Shown piece by piece: positions 26,527-35,557 of a stretch of DNA of 64,000 nt (its first letter is position 1; every line of letters begins with the position of its first letter). The position numbers and the translations under genes are program-made. Source of the stretch: Flavobacterium poyangense. GTDB lineage: Bacteria > Bacteroidota > Bacteroidia > Flavobacteriales > Flavobacteriaceae. The stretch is from contig NZ_JAALLN010000001.1 of assembly GCF_011751075.1 (NCBI RefSeq), forward strand, positions 657,113 through 721,112. Reading direction: 5' to 3'. The notes beneath the pieces were generated by a model. The model was not told where the DNA came from, searched no databases, and saw only the letters and a program-made list of their open reading frames with translations.

Positions 26527-26880
26527 ATGAAAATAAAAAATAAAGAAATTTTAAAGTTGCTATTTTTTTCAATAGCAACATCAATAGTAGTCAGATATAT
26601 TTCCATATTCGTTATTTTGGAAGGTATGAAAATTACCAACAATGATTTTCATAAAAATCTAATAACCTTAAATACATATCAGCAAAAGACAGTTGAAAAT
26701 CTATATCTTCAAATAGTCACTCTGTTTGTTTTACCCTATATTGCCGCAATACTATTTTATTTTTTTATAAAAATTAATCTAAGACCAAAAAATAATTTCT
26801 TAGTGTTTATATCTGCATTTACACTATTATTTTTTTCATCGTTTATTTTAATCGGTTACAGTTATAAATTTTTAAAATAA
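26527..26880 (+). CDS. Small integral membrane protein, unknown
   Basis: A 117-residue protein with three hydrophobic helices (about residues 10-31, 62-82 and 91-112) and a charged loop between the first two. I do not recognise a family. It stands alone, divergent from the M13 peptidase. Codon use and composition fit the surroundings. Confidence 0.5.
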   Translation: MKIKNKEILKLLFFSIATSIVVRYISIFVILEGMKITNNDFHKNLITLNTYQQKTVENLYLQIVTLFVLPYIAAILFYFFIKINLRPKNNFLVFISAFTLLFFSSFILIGYSYKFLK

Positions 26881-27363
26881 ATCCCTGACAACCAGAATAT
26901 TCACTTAAAGTTACTACAATAAATATCTCTGGCTTTAAACTCTAAAAATAATATTCCATCTATAAAAATAATACTCATGGGTTTACAGTAGCACATAGAC
27001 GAAGTAAATCGTACACTAAGCTCCGTAAAAAAATTCCCAATCTTTGTCGAATTACTGGTGTGATTTCTCCTTCGTCGAAATGACAGCAAAACGTTCGTGA
27101 TTTCTCCTTGCGTCGAAATGACATGCAAACCCCGCTCCACAAAAAGTCCTTCACAATAAGCAAATTCCTTTTCCAAATCATGACTTGTGTTACTAGCTGG
27201 GATCATCACACAAAAAAAGGAGCAGAAAAATTTGGTCCCCACTCCTTTTCATCAACAATTAAATCTTAAAAGACTCTATCGGTACTCTCCAATCAAAAAA
27301 TTGCAGTGCTGATTGTCATTACAACCTTAGCTTACAAGTCTATACTTCCAAAGCTGACAACTG
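26881..27363. other. Intergenic repeats between convergent genes
   Basis: Two copies of a 25-26 bp repeat (GTGATTTCTCCTT, then CGTCGAAATGAC) lie at 27060-27084 and 27097-27122. This is a widespread Flavobacterium-type intergenic repeat. Open frames crossing it are by-products of the repeat; I see no gene. Confidence 0.6.
27060..27122. repeat. Direct repeat pair, GTGATTTCTCC type
   Basis: Copies at 27060-27084 and 27097-27122 differ by one inserted base, with 12 bases between them. The relative GC richness sets them apart from the flanks. Confidence 0.65.
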
Positions 27364-28833
27364 TTATTTCCCTTTTTTAACTAATTCTACTTTAGCACTC
27401 AAGCTACCTCTTGTTAAGATTACAACGGTTGGTTTTCCTTCACTGAAATCGAATTTTAAGCCGTTAGGATAATCTGTAATCTTAAATGATCCATCTTTTA
27501 GATAGCACAACTCATTATCATTTTTTCCTTTAAAAAATTCCAGAAGTTGAGATTCAACATACAGACGATTATTCCTTTCTACAATTTTAGTTTCCATTTC
27601 CTGTCCGTAAAGGAAATCGTCATAAGTCCCGATTAGTTTTTCTTTTAAAATTGCCGGTATTTCCTGAGTGTCTTCATTAGCTATTTTGTTGTCCCAATTC
27701 ATCAATGTCAGAATCTTTTCTCGCGTATGGTTCATTACAGGAAAACGATTTGGTTTTTCGCCGTTGGCAAGATAGATAATACCATTTCCATCTGTCATAG
27801 TAGCAAGGACATTACCTCCAACTCCGGTATTAGAGCCATTACAGGAAAACCAATCGTAGTTGTTGTACCCAAACGTTTTTTGCCAGCCATAACTCCAACC
27901 TCCAACGGCATTTTTTAAAGCAGTAACTTCCGTTACTTTTTTTGCAAGGTTATGAGAAAACACTTTGTTGTTTTTATTGCGCAGGGCATTTTGCATTTCA
28001 ATAGCAAGTTTAGCCAAATCTGTCGGTGTCGACCACATCCCGGAAGGCGCAACCTGTGGTGTGATAGGCAATCCTGTTCTGATCACTTTTCCGTCTTTAT
28101 CATGAACTAAAGCCACATTGGATAGAAATCCCTTTTCATTGGGCTGAATCATAGTAGTGTTTTTCATATCAAGTGGAGAAAAAATATACTCTTGTGCCAG
28201 TGCTGCAATAGATTTATTAAAAGTATCTTCTAATGCCATTTGAATAATTACATAACCGCCACCGCTATATTGCCAATTGGTTCCCGGCGTAAACAAGAAG
28301 TCGATTTCTTTATCATATCTTGGTATTTGCCCTAAAAGACTTTGTTTTATTGTCGGAATCGTATCTCCTTCATAATAATCTTCAAATCCTCCTTGAGTGG
28401 TACCAGCGGTATGGTTTAGGAGTTGTTTCCAAGTTGGACTATTGTTTTCAATAAACTTACTTTTTGGTAAATGCCAACGTTTTAAATATTGGTCTATTGG
28501 ATCATCTAAATTTATTAATCCTTTTTCTTCAAGCATAAAACAAAGAATTGCCGTTATTGGTTTTGAAATTGATGCGGTAGAAAAAGCAGTGCTCTGATCG
28601 ATCTTTTCTTTAGAATTTGCTGATTTCACTCCAAATTGATTGGAATATACAATTTTGTAGTTTTCAAAAACAACAAGGCTAAATCCCGGTAGTTTATGCT
28701 TTTCTAATTGTTGTTCTATATTTAAACTGTCAGTAAGAAAACTATAGTCTCTTTGGCTTGTCAGTACTTTATTGCTTGTTTGACAACTTGAAATTAGTAC
28801 TGTAAAAATTAATAAATAGATAGTGGTTTTCAT
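27364..28833 (-). CDS. Serine hydrolase of the beta-lactamase/penicillin-binding fold, lipoprotein
   Basis: Starting at 28833 gives 489 residues with a lipoprotein signal (MKTTIYLLIFTVLISSCQ); the upstream 18 residues do not fit. S88-x-x-K91 in FSTASISKP is the catalytic pair, and YSGGGY near residue 205 supplies the second motif. The family (class C-like, including esterases and D-aminopeptidases) acts in the periplasm; true beta-lactamase activity is uncertain. About 100 C-terminal residues form an extra beta domain. It is a single-gene unit. Confidence 0.85.
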   Translation of the reverse strand: MKTTIYLLIFTVLISSCQTSNKVLTSQRDYSFLTDSLNIEQQLEKHKLPGFSLVVFENYKIVYSNQFGVKSANSKEKIDQSTAFSTASISKPITAILCFMLEEKGLINLDDPIDQYLKRWHLPKSKFIENNSPTWKQLLNHTAGTTQGGFEDYYEGDTIPTIKQSLLGQIPRYDKEIDFLFTPGTNWQYSGGGYVIIQMALEDTFNKSIAALAQEYIFSPLDMKNTTMIQPNEKGFLSNVALVHDKDGKVIRTGLPITPQVAPSGMWSTPTDLAKLAIEMQNALRNKNNKVFSHNLAKKVTEVTALKNAVGGWSYGWQKTFGYNNYDWFSCNGSNTGVGGNVLATMTDGNGIIYLANGEKPNRFPVMNHTREKILTLMNWDNKIANEDTQEIPAILKEKLIGTYDDFLYGQEMETKIVERNNRLYVESQLLEFFKGKNDNELCYLKDGSFKITDYPNGLKFDFSEGKPTVVILTRGSLSAKVELVKKGK

Positions 28834-29064
28834 TGTATCGTGTTTTAGGTTAAAACTTATTTCGATACAAATATGCGAATGACACAAACCCTATGCGACC
28901 GAATAAAAACACTCGAACGCATTTGTTATGAAAAATAAGTACGAGTAATAAAAACAACGCGTACGAGTAATTACAAATTACTACATTACAAATACTTAAC
29001 ACACTAAAAATATATTTCCTGTGCGCTTTTCAAACTGCACCAAACTTATTTTTATTAAAAAAAA

Positions 29065-29086
29065 GAGACCGCTATTAAACGGTCTC
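29065..29086 (-). terminator. Minus-strand terminator
   Basis: GAGACCG and CGGTCTC form the stem; on the minus strand it runs into eight T residues. It would end transcripts from the DUF4870-like gene and the T9SS operon upstream. Confidence 0.7.
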
Positions 29087-29143
29087 AACAAAGTAAAATT
29101 AGTTAGAAGTAATCCATTGAGTACAATTCTTAAAATTATACCT

Positions 29144-29307
29144 AACACATAGAAACATAAATTTTATCTAAAAAAGAACGCAAAAGAAAAACTCATTTCT
29201 ATTACATAGATAAACTACCAGGTCTTCGACTTCGCCCAGACTGACAATTTAAATTTTAAATAAGTGAATCGTCTTTTTACAGTTTCAAAACTATGTTTCT
29301 ATGTGTT
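29144..29307. repeat. Inverted-repeat element, about 160 bp
   Basis: AACACATAGAAACATA (29144-29159) pairs exactly with TATGTTTCTATGTGTT (29292-29307). Inside is TCTTCGACTTCGCCCAGACT, and a related segment, CAGTCTGAGCGAAGTCGAAG, occurs near 44790. It looks like a non-coding dispersed element, perhaps a small MITE. Confidence 0.55.
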
Positions 29308-29336
29308 AAAAACAAGTGCTTCTAATGGATTTAGAA

Positions 29337-29669
29337 TTAATATTTTATAAAATGAAATCTATCAACAAACATAAGTCCAATAAAAGGTATTGGTTTTCTT
29401 TTTTGGTTTATCGCATTTAATACGCCAAAAATCAAAACGATTAGGATCCCTGCACTTAATATAGTAAAAATCGTTGAAATTAAAGGATCTATCGGAATTA
29501 TTGGAATGAACATAAGCCCTAATGCCACACCCAAAATCCCCAATCCAAAAGACTGTTTTAAATGGTACTGTGCAAATGAGGATCTTCCTCCATTGTGGTA
29601 AATAATAAAAGATATTAACCAGCCTACGATAGTCAGGTAGCTGATAAGTGAAATCGTTTTTTTGTTCAT
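29337..29669 (-). CDS. DUF4870/Tic20-like membrane protein
   Basis: A 110-residue protein with three to four hydrophobic helices and the conserved YHLKQSFGL motif near residue 40, as in DUF4870-type membrane proteins. The function of the family is unknown. It sits 58 bases after the OmpA/PD40 gene on the same strand and may share its transcript. Confidence 0.65.
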   Translation of the reverse strand: MNKKTISLISYLTIVGWLISFIIYHNGGRSSFAQYHLKQSFGLGILGVALGLMFIPIIPIDPLISTIFTILSAGILIVLIFGVLNAINQKRKPIPFIGLMFVDRFHFIKY

Positions 29670-29727
29670 TTTGGTTTTCTTTTGGATTAATTATTTGTTC
29701 TTTTCTACAAGTGACTTGCAAAAAAAA

Positions 29728-31662
29728 TTACATAGAAGTAATAATAAATTCACTTCTTCTGTTTGCCTGGTGCTCCTCCTCGGTACATTTTACACCATCT
29801 GAGCAACGGTTAATTAGCTGGGTTTCTCCGTAACCTTTGCCTGTTAGTCTTTTTGCAGAAATACCATTCTTAACCAACCACTGTAGCGTAGATTGAGCTC
29901 TTCTATTAGATAATCTTTCATTATACTCGTGCGTTTGTCTGCTATCGGTATGCGAACGAATGTCCAGAGTCATTGTCGGATACTGCTTTAATACATCTAA
30001 TATTTTTTCTAAGTCTAAAGCCGCTTCTGTACGAATGTCAGCTTTATCCAAATCAAAATAAATCATTTTGATACCAAAACATTTCCCTAAATCATCTCCT
30101 ACCGCTACTTGACAAGTTGTCTTATCTAAAGCAATTGGCAAATCTGTTTTACCATTTTGTGATGCAATAGTGATACTGACTTCCTTGGTTGTATAATCTG
30201 TTTTCTCAGCTCTTACCTGATACATTTTAGCACATTCTACAGGAAAACTATAATATCCGTTTGGGTCAGATATAGTAATGCTTATTAAAACCTGTTCTTT
30301 AGTATACAAAGAAACTTTTGCTCCATTAAGAATAGCACCCGTCTGGCTATCCGAGATTATACCGCTTAATTCCTGAATGCATTGAAGTTTTCTGGTTTCT
30401 AAAAACTTGTAAATATCGTCAGATCCCATACCTCCCTCTTTATTTGAAGAAAAAAAGCCTCTTCTTGATGCCGTATCAATTACATAGGCGAAATCATCTG
30501 CGGGTGAATTGACATCTGCTCCTACATTTTGAATATTATTAACACCGTTCTCCTCTATTTTGCCCACAAAAACATCTAAACCTCCAAGCCCGGGATGCCC
30601 GTCTGAAGCAAAATAAATTTCATTTTCGGCAGTAATAAACGGAAAGGTTTCTTTTCCTTCTGTATTAATTGTTGGCCCCAAATTTTCGGGAGTTCCATAC
30701 CCACGACCATTATTATTGATGCTGACTTTATAAATATCAGACTGTCCGATTGTACCCGGCATATCAGAAGCAAAATACAATGTTTTCTCGTCGGGACTTA
30801 GTGCGGGATGCGCTGTGCTGTAAGTATCACTATTAAATGGCAGCTCTGTTATGTTGTCCCACTTTTCATTTTCAAACTCCGCTTTATAAATTTTAACTAA
30901 AGTAGTTTTGTTACCATCTTTTCCTTTTTTACCATCAATAAAGTTATTTCGCGTAAAGTACATTGTCTTTCCGTCTTTTGTAACTATTGGAGTCGATTCG
31001 TTAAATTTAGAATTGATTTTAGATTTGATCTTTTTGGGTTTGTTGGGAACGAAATCCTGATCTAATTCAGACTCATAAAGATTGGTAAAATGTTCTCCTG
31101 TCCATTTATGGATTCGTTTTGTGAAATTACCTGTATCTCTTGCCGAAGTAAAAACGATTTTATTCTGATAAAATGAAGTTCCATAGTCCGAGAATTTACT
31201 GTTTATTCCTGCATCTTCAATCTTGTAACGACCTGAATTTGCTTTGATTTCTTCGAGGTAATTTCGATCAGATACATAAAGTCGGGCTCTTGAATCATTT
31301 TTAGTTTTTTGATTAAATAGATCCAGAATTTGATTGGCTTTTACTAAATCTCCTGTTGATTTTAATGCTTGTGCATACCTGTAATAATATTCGGAATCTT
31401 GTTCTTTATTCATAGCAAATAACTCTCCATACCATTTTGCCGCCTGATCAAATTTAGAGTTGAAGTAAAAGGAATTCCCCAATTTTCTGAACATATCTTC
31501 AGATTTGTATCCCTTTTCAGCTATCCTCTCATAGGTTTGAATAGCATCTATATACGCATAATTGTTGTATTTTTTATCTGCAGATGATGTTTTCTGTGAA
31601 TAGCCATTAAATGAAAACACACTTATTAGTATGCTAAAGAGTATATATTTTTTCATCATCAA
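29728..31662 (-). CDS. OmpA-family protein with TPR, PD40 and carboxypeptidase-regulatory domains (PorE-like)
   Basis: A 644-residue exported protein (signal ending FNGYSQ). In order: TPR-like helices (about 25-130), WD40-like PD40 blades (ALSPDEKTLYFASD, EIYFASDGHPGLGG, RRGFFSSN), a carboxypeptidase-regulatory-like domain (about 430-510) and a C-terminal OmpA peptidoglycan-binding domain (FDLDKADIRTEA, then SHTDSRQTHEYNERLS). This plan matches PorE and related T9SS accessory proteins that anchor to the wall. It follows a PorP/SprF gene by five bases, the usual pairing. Confidence 0.85.
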   Translation of the reverse strand: MMMKKYILFSILISVFSFNGYSQKTSSADKKYNNYAYIDAIQTYERIAEKGYKSEDMFRKLGNSFYFNSKFDQAAKWYGELFAMNKEQDSEYYYRYAQALKSTGDLVKANQILDLFNQKTKNDSRARLYVSDRNYLEEIKANSGRYKIEDAGINSKFSDYGTSFYQNKIVFTSARDTGNFTKRIHKWTGEHFTNLYESELDQDFVPNKPKKIKSKINSKFNESTPIVTKDGKTMYFTRNNFIDGKKGKDGNKTTLVKIYKAEFENEKWDNITELPFNSDTYSTAHPALSPDEKTLYFASDMPGTIGQSDIYKVSINNNGRGYGTPENLGPTINTEGKETFPFITAENEIYFASDGHPGLGGLDVFVGKIEENGVNNIQNVGADVNSPADDFAYVIDTASRRGFFSSNKEGGMGSDDIYKFLETRKLQCIQELSGIISDSQTGAILNGAKVSLYTKEQVLISITISDPNGYYSFPVECAKMYQVRAEKTDYTTKEVSITIASQNGKTDLPIALDKTTCQVAVGDDLGKCFGIKMIYFDLDKADIRTEAALDLEKILDVLKQYPTMTLDIRSHTDSRQTHEYNERLSNRRAQSTLQWLVKNGISAKRLTGKGYGETQLINRCSDGVKCTEEEHQANRRSEFIITSM

Positions 31663-31667
31663 TATTT

Positions 31668-32585
31668 TTAGAAGAAACGAGGAGTTGTAATTTTACCGTA
31701 GTTTTTTAAGAATTCGTATCTCAGAAATATTTCGTGAGATCCTGAATTATATTGTCTTAGGCGAGTAGTTTCGTGATCATAACTGTACCCCATATAAAGA
31801 CCATCTGTTATTTGAAATCCAACTGTCGCGCTTAAGGCAGCACTCCATCTGTAAGAAACACCAACAACAAATTTATCATTAAACATAAAGTTAGCTGAAG
31901 CATCTACCTGCAATGGCGCCCCCTCAACCATTTTAGCAAGTACCGCAGGCTTAAACTTGAGGTATTGATAATGGTCTAAATTGAATACATAACCCGCAAT
32001 TAAATAATAGTTGATTTTGTCTCTATAAATAGCGATATCATCACCATTAACCCGATTGGTTTCGATAAAATTTGGAACCGACAGCCCTACATAGGCTTTA
32101 TCAGAATGCAAATAAATCCCCGCTCCTATATTTGGAGAAAATTTATTACGCAGGTCTTGAAATTGAGGGTCACCCTGATTTTCCGGATTTAATTTATTCA
32201 TATCTAAATTGAATAAATTGGCCGTTCCTTTAATACCAAATGAAAGTTTATATTCTGCCGATGTTTGGATGGTATAGGAAAGATCTGCTGAGAAATTATT
32301 TTCATTTGTTGGACCAATTTTATCATTTACCAATGAAACACCGATTCCTAAATTACTGCCGTTTATTGGTGTGTTAACAGAAAAACTGCTTGTTTCCGGT
32401 GCTCCGTCAAGTCCAACCCATTGCGTTCTATAGAGACCAAAAACACTTAATGCTCCTCTTGATCCCGCATAAGCAGGGTTAATAGTTATCGTATTGTACA
32501 TGTATTGTGTGAACTGAGCATCTTGTTGTGCAGAACACAAATACCCTGTAAGAAATATAAATAGGGTCAAAAAATTTATTCTCAT
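31668..32585 (-). CDS. PorP/SprF-family outer-membrane protein of type IX secretion
   Basis: A 305-residue protein with a signal peptide (ending LCSA) and the family start QQDAQFTQYMYNTITINPAY, then a beta barrel with alternating aromatic strands and C-terminal phenylalanine. PorP/SprF proteins are needed to secrete and attach partner proteins carrying type B C-terminal domains. The adjacent gene upstream has exactly such a domain, so the pair makes sense. The genome probably carries other copies. Confidence 0.92.
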   Translation of the reverse strand: MRINFLTLFIFLTGYLCSAQQDAQFTQYMYNTITINPAYAGSRGALSVFGLYRTQWVGLDGAPETSSFSVNTPINGSNLGIGVSLVNDKIGPTNENNFSADLSYTIQTSAEYKLSFGIKGTANLFNLDMNKLNPENQGDPQFQDLRNKFSPNIGAGIYLHSDKAYVGLSVPNFIETNRVNGDDIAIYRDKINYYLIAGYVFNLDHYQYLKFKPAVLAKMVEGAPLQVDASANFMFNDKFVVGVSYRWSAALSATVGFQITDGLYMGYSYDHETTRLRQYNSGSHEIFLRYEFLKNYGKITTPRFF

Positions 32586-32690
32586 GTTTATATTTTTAAT
32601 TATAAATAATCGACAGCATGTTGGAAAAAAATCGTTTTTATGCTGTTTTATTTTTAGGTTATTCTTAAAATTAAAGCCCTCCTAAAAAGA

Positions 32691-33947
32691 TTAATCCCTG
32701 CTTAAATACAGGTACCCGGATTTTTTTACCGTCTGAGTTTTAGTTCCCGGATATTTGAAGTTTAAAATGTAAAAATAAGTTCCGCTTGGTAGCATTTTGT
32801 CTTTTGAAACCGTCACCCTGCCTTCAGAATAACCTCTGAAAACATTTCCCTTAGAATCATAATTACTGGTTTCAAAAACCTTTACTCCCCATCGGTTATA
32901 GATTTCCACTGTGTTATCTGCCGAACATTCTGTTAAACCGTCGATTTTGAAGTAATCGTTTTTATCGTCTCCATTTGGAGATACGGCGTTGTAAACTGTT
33001 AAAGTGGTACAGGCCAATACAATTCCGTCATCAACTCTTGCCGTCGTAAATACTCCATATCCCGCAACATTTACAGGTGTAGTGACTGTTTTTCTATTGC
33101 TGTCTACAACACCTCCTTCATCAATCCAAAGTTGCTGCTTATCATCCCAGCGTACTATATGTATCGAACTTTGCGGCGATACCAGCACGTCTGCCGGAGT
33201 AGTTGATGTTTCATCCCAGCTTAGAGTCAGCATTACATCGGAACTTCCACCGGTTTTATCCAGTGTCCAGTATTCCTGATTGTTTATGAGCTTTATTTCA
33301 GCTGCTTTTTGGCTGTGTGAATATAATGCATCCGAATTTTCATAAAAGTATTTCCCCGTAAAACTGCTCAATACCTCAGTTGGTGCTGAAATCCCTGCAA
33401 ATCGGTATTTGTTTTGATCTCCAATAGGATAGATAAAATCTTCTTTCCCATTCTTTTTCACTTTTCCGTCAGCATGACTGTTATCGCTTACATTAACTGC
33501 TTTAGAGCCACTTTCGAAAACTAACAAACCGCCGAAATTATCATTATCTATAATTCCGTTTTGAAAATCAGCTGTACCGTTAATAGTCACTTCGTTAGAA
33601 AGATGAAACGCAGGTTGTATAGTACCGTTTTTAAACTCAACATGATTCCATTGCATTGGTAATGTTCCTGATATTTGTTGAGCCCCGGTTATTCCGTTCA
33701 TTCGTGTTATTCCCGTCTGTGTGCCAGGAGAAAAAGTTACCAGTCCATCATTATTGTAATGACTGTATAAATAAAACTCCCCATCATTAAAAAGGTTACC
33801 ACTACTTTGATTATCCATCGCACCAACAGTAGACATAATGGTTCCTGAAGTAATATACAGGTCTCCAACATTTACTGTTTGTGCTGCTACTATTCCACTA
33901 CCGAATAACAAAAGAGTTCCTAAAATATTTTGCTTTTTAAATTTCAT
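32691..33947 (-). CDS. Secreted protein with T9SS type B (gliding-motility-associated) C-terminal domain
   Basis: A 418-residue protein with a signal peptide (ending GIVAAQ). The last 100 residues are the type B sorting domain: VYNAVSPNGDDKNDYFKIDG, then IYNRWGVKVFE, then LPSGTYFYIL and KKSGYLYL. The middle is beta-rich with no enzyme motif. It should be exported by the T9SS with help from the PorP/SprF protein encoded just downstream. It may act as a surface connector for the larger repeat protein; this last point is inference. Confidence 0.9.
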   Translation of the reverse strand: MKFKKQNILGTLLLFGSGIVAAQTVNVGDLYITSGTIMSTVGAMDNQSSGNLFNDGEFYLYSHYNNDGLVTFSPGTQTGITRMNGITGAQQISGTLPMQWNHVEFKNGTIQPAFHLSNEVTINGTADFQNGIIDNDNFGGLLVFESGSKAVNVSDNSHADGKVKKNGKEDFIYPIGDQNKYRFAGISAPTEVLSSFTGKYFYENSDALYSHSQKAAEIKLINNQEYWTLDKTGGSSDVMLTLSWDETSTTPADVLVSPQSSIHIVRWDDKQQLWIDEGGVVDSNRKTVTTPVNVAGYGVFTTARVDDGIVLACTTLTVYNAVSPNGDDKNDYFKIDGLTECSADNTVEIYNRWGVKVFETSNYDSKGNVFRGYSEGRVTVSKDKMLPSGTYFYILNFKYPGTKTQTVKKSGYLYLSRD

Positions 33948-34013
33948 ATGCTTTGTTTTTTAGTCCGATTTTATAACTAAACGTTTGAGATGAAACATCT
34001 AAAAATCTTTTTT

Positions 34014-35555
34014 TTAATATTTAGCATTAATCTTTGACGGCAGCATTGGATTAGTGATTACCTGACATTTTTTCACATCAACAGAAATCACTGCTTTTGT
34101 TGAACGAAATCCCTCATCTCCATAAGGCTGAAAAGTTCCTGCCGGATATGTTTTACCTTTTATATTGTAGGAGATTTCAGCCTTACCTGTAAATCCTTGT
34201 ACCGGTTTAAAGGTTACAATTCCGGAAGTCGAGTTGTATGAAAAAGTCCCTTGACTATTGGTAACCAAAAAAGGATTACTCGCTGTGGTTCCGTCACTAT
34301 TAAGAAATCGAAATTGGCTGAAATCAATATTGCTGGATGATGCTGTTGGTGTTCCAAAAGTTGGTCCGCTGTACGCAACATCATTTTCATAAGGATTAAT
34401 AGTAACCGAATTGTTTTTACAAATTGTTGCGTTATCCGGTAAAGCTTCAGCAGCATAAGGCAAAATTACCTGCAAGCCCCATATTTTATGTACATCATTT
34501 AGACCTCCTGTAGAAGCTCCGAAACCAACTTTAAAACTGTTAGGAATAGTCGTATTTAAAGTATGAGTTGTTGTATTTCCCTCAGCGTTCGCTGTATTGA
34601 AATCTGTAACAAGAGGATTTGAATTTTCAGTATAAACAATCGTTGGCTGATACCAATAATTATCAATTATCGTTGTAACGGTATTTTGATGCTGTATTTT
34701 TACGGTAACATTATAACCTCCAAGGGCATTTGGAAAAAGATCAATAAATGCTTTTCGATAGGCACTATTATTAGGATCCGTAGTAAAAGCCCCTGATCGA
34801 AGATTAAAATTATCTGCGATACCCTTACTAAAAGTATATCCTCCCAAAGCAGTAAGCGTTCCTCCTCCGTTTGATGTTGCTAATGGAGTCAAAGTACTTT
34901 GTGTTTTAAGTACTGGGAATCCGGAGAATCCTGCCGACTTACCATTAGAATCTAAAAACCCTCCTGCAGCTCCTCTTAATGTAACGTGGCTGGATCCTGA
35001 ATTTGCCCAACCTCCTGAAGGGGCATCAATTCCGTTAACCCTTGCATCGGTCTGAAAGGGGCTCCCTTTAAAGTTACCGTAAACATCTAACGCAATACCC
35101 AAATAGGCTCCCGAAAGACCTTGTTTTCTAAGTGAGGCATAGGTGTCATTGGCTCTTAAATAGGAATATCCCATTCCTCTACCTTTAGCTCCAATTACCG
35201 GAGTAACGGCTGCATCAAATAAAAATACACTTATACCATCTGCTCCTGTTCCTCCATAAATGGAATATTCAAATGAAATTTTTATCCCAACTGCACTATT
35301 AAATTTTTTATTATCAATAATGATAGCTCCAAACTGGCTGTTAGTTGCCGGTGTTAATTCTACTCCTGTTGTTGTAAATACAGCTGCATTTGTCCCTGAA
35401 CCTGTTGGCAATATTACTTCTGCTGGTTTGGTAGTAGAAGTAAAACTTTGACTGTATGGAAAATCACCATATAATTGTGCACTTACTGTCTGAATAAACA
35501 GTAGAGGCAATAAAAAGGTTAGTTTCGAACAGACTTTCAATACTATATTTTTCAT
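34014..35555 (-). CDS. Secreted protein with legume-lectin-like domain
   Basis: A 513-residue protein with a signal peptide (ending VSAQ). Residues about 25-360 resemble an L-type lectin sandwich, with GADGISVFLFDA and GYSYLRANDTYASLRKQGL matching Bacteroidota relatives. A beta-domain follows (about 375-500, ISYNIKGKTYPAGTF). No clear type IX sorting domain is seen at the end. It sits between the collagen-like gene and the type B protein in one operon, so it is probably part of the same surface structure and may bind sugars. Confidence 0.65.
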   Translation of the reverse strand: MKNIVLKVCSKLTFLLPLLFIQTVSAQLYGDFPYSQSFTSTTKPAEVILPTGSGTNAAVFTTTGVELTPATNSQFGAIIIDNKKFNSAVGIKISFEYSIYGGTGADGISVFLFDAAVTPVIGAKGRGMGYSYLRANDTYASLRKQGLSGAYLGIALDVYGNFKGSPFQTDARVNGIDAPSGGWANSGSSHVTLRGAAGGFLDSNGKSAGFSGFPVLKTQSTLTPLATSNGGGTLTALGGYTFSKGIADNFNLRSGAFTTDPNNSAYRKAFIDLFPNALGGYNVTVKIQHQNTVTTIIDNYWYQPTIVYTENSNPLVTDFNTANAEGNTTTHTLNTTIPNSFKVGFGASTGGLNDVHKIWGLQVILPYAAEALPDNATICKNNSVTINPYENDVAYSGPTFGTPTASSSNIDFSQFRFLNSDGTTASNPFLVTNSQGTFSYNSTSGIVTFKPVQGFTGKAEISYNIKGKTYPAGTFQPYGDEGFRSTKAVISVDVKKCQVITNPMLPSKINAKY

Positions 35556-35557
35556 AT

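Larger units (their letters stand above)
28834..29336. other. Intergenic region with repeat element and terminator
   Basis: GTACGAGTAAT occurs twice near 28941 and 28962, just upstream of the hydrolase, and may be a regulator site. A minus-strand terminator lies at 29065-29086 and an inverted-repeat element at 29144-29307. No gene is seen. Confidence 0.5.

Noticed and set aside
26901..27242. Open frame of 113 codons on the minus strand
   Set aside because: It crosses the paired GTGATTTCTCC repeats and reads FRRRRNHTSN, a typical by-product of this repeat family.
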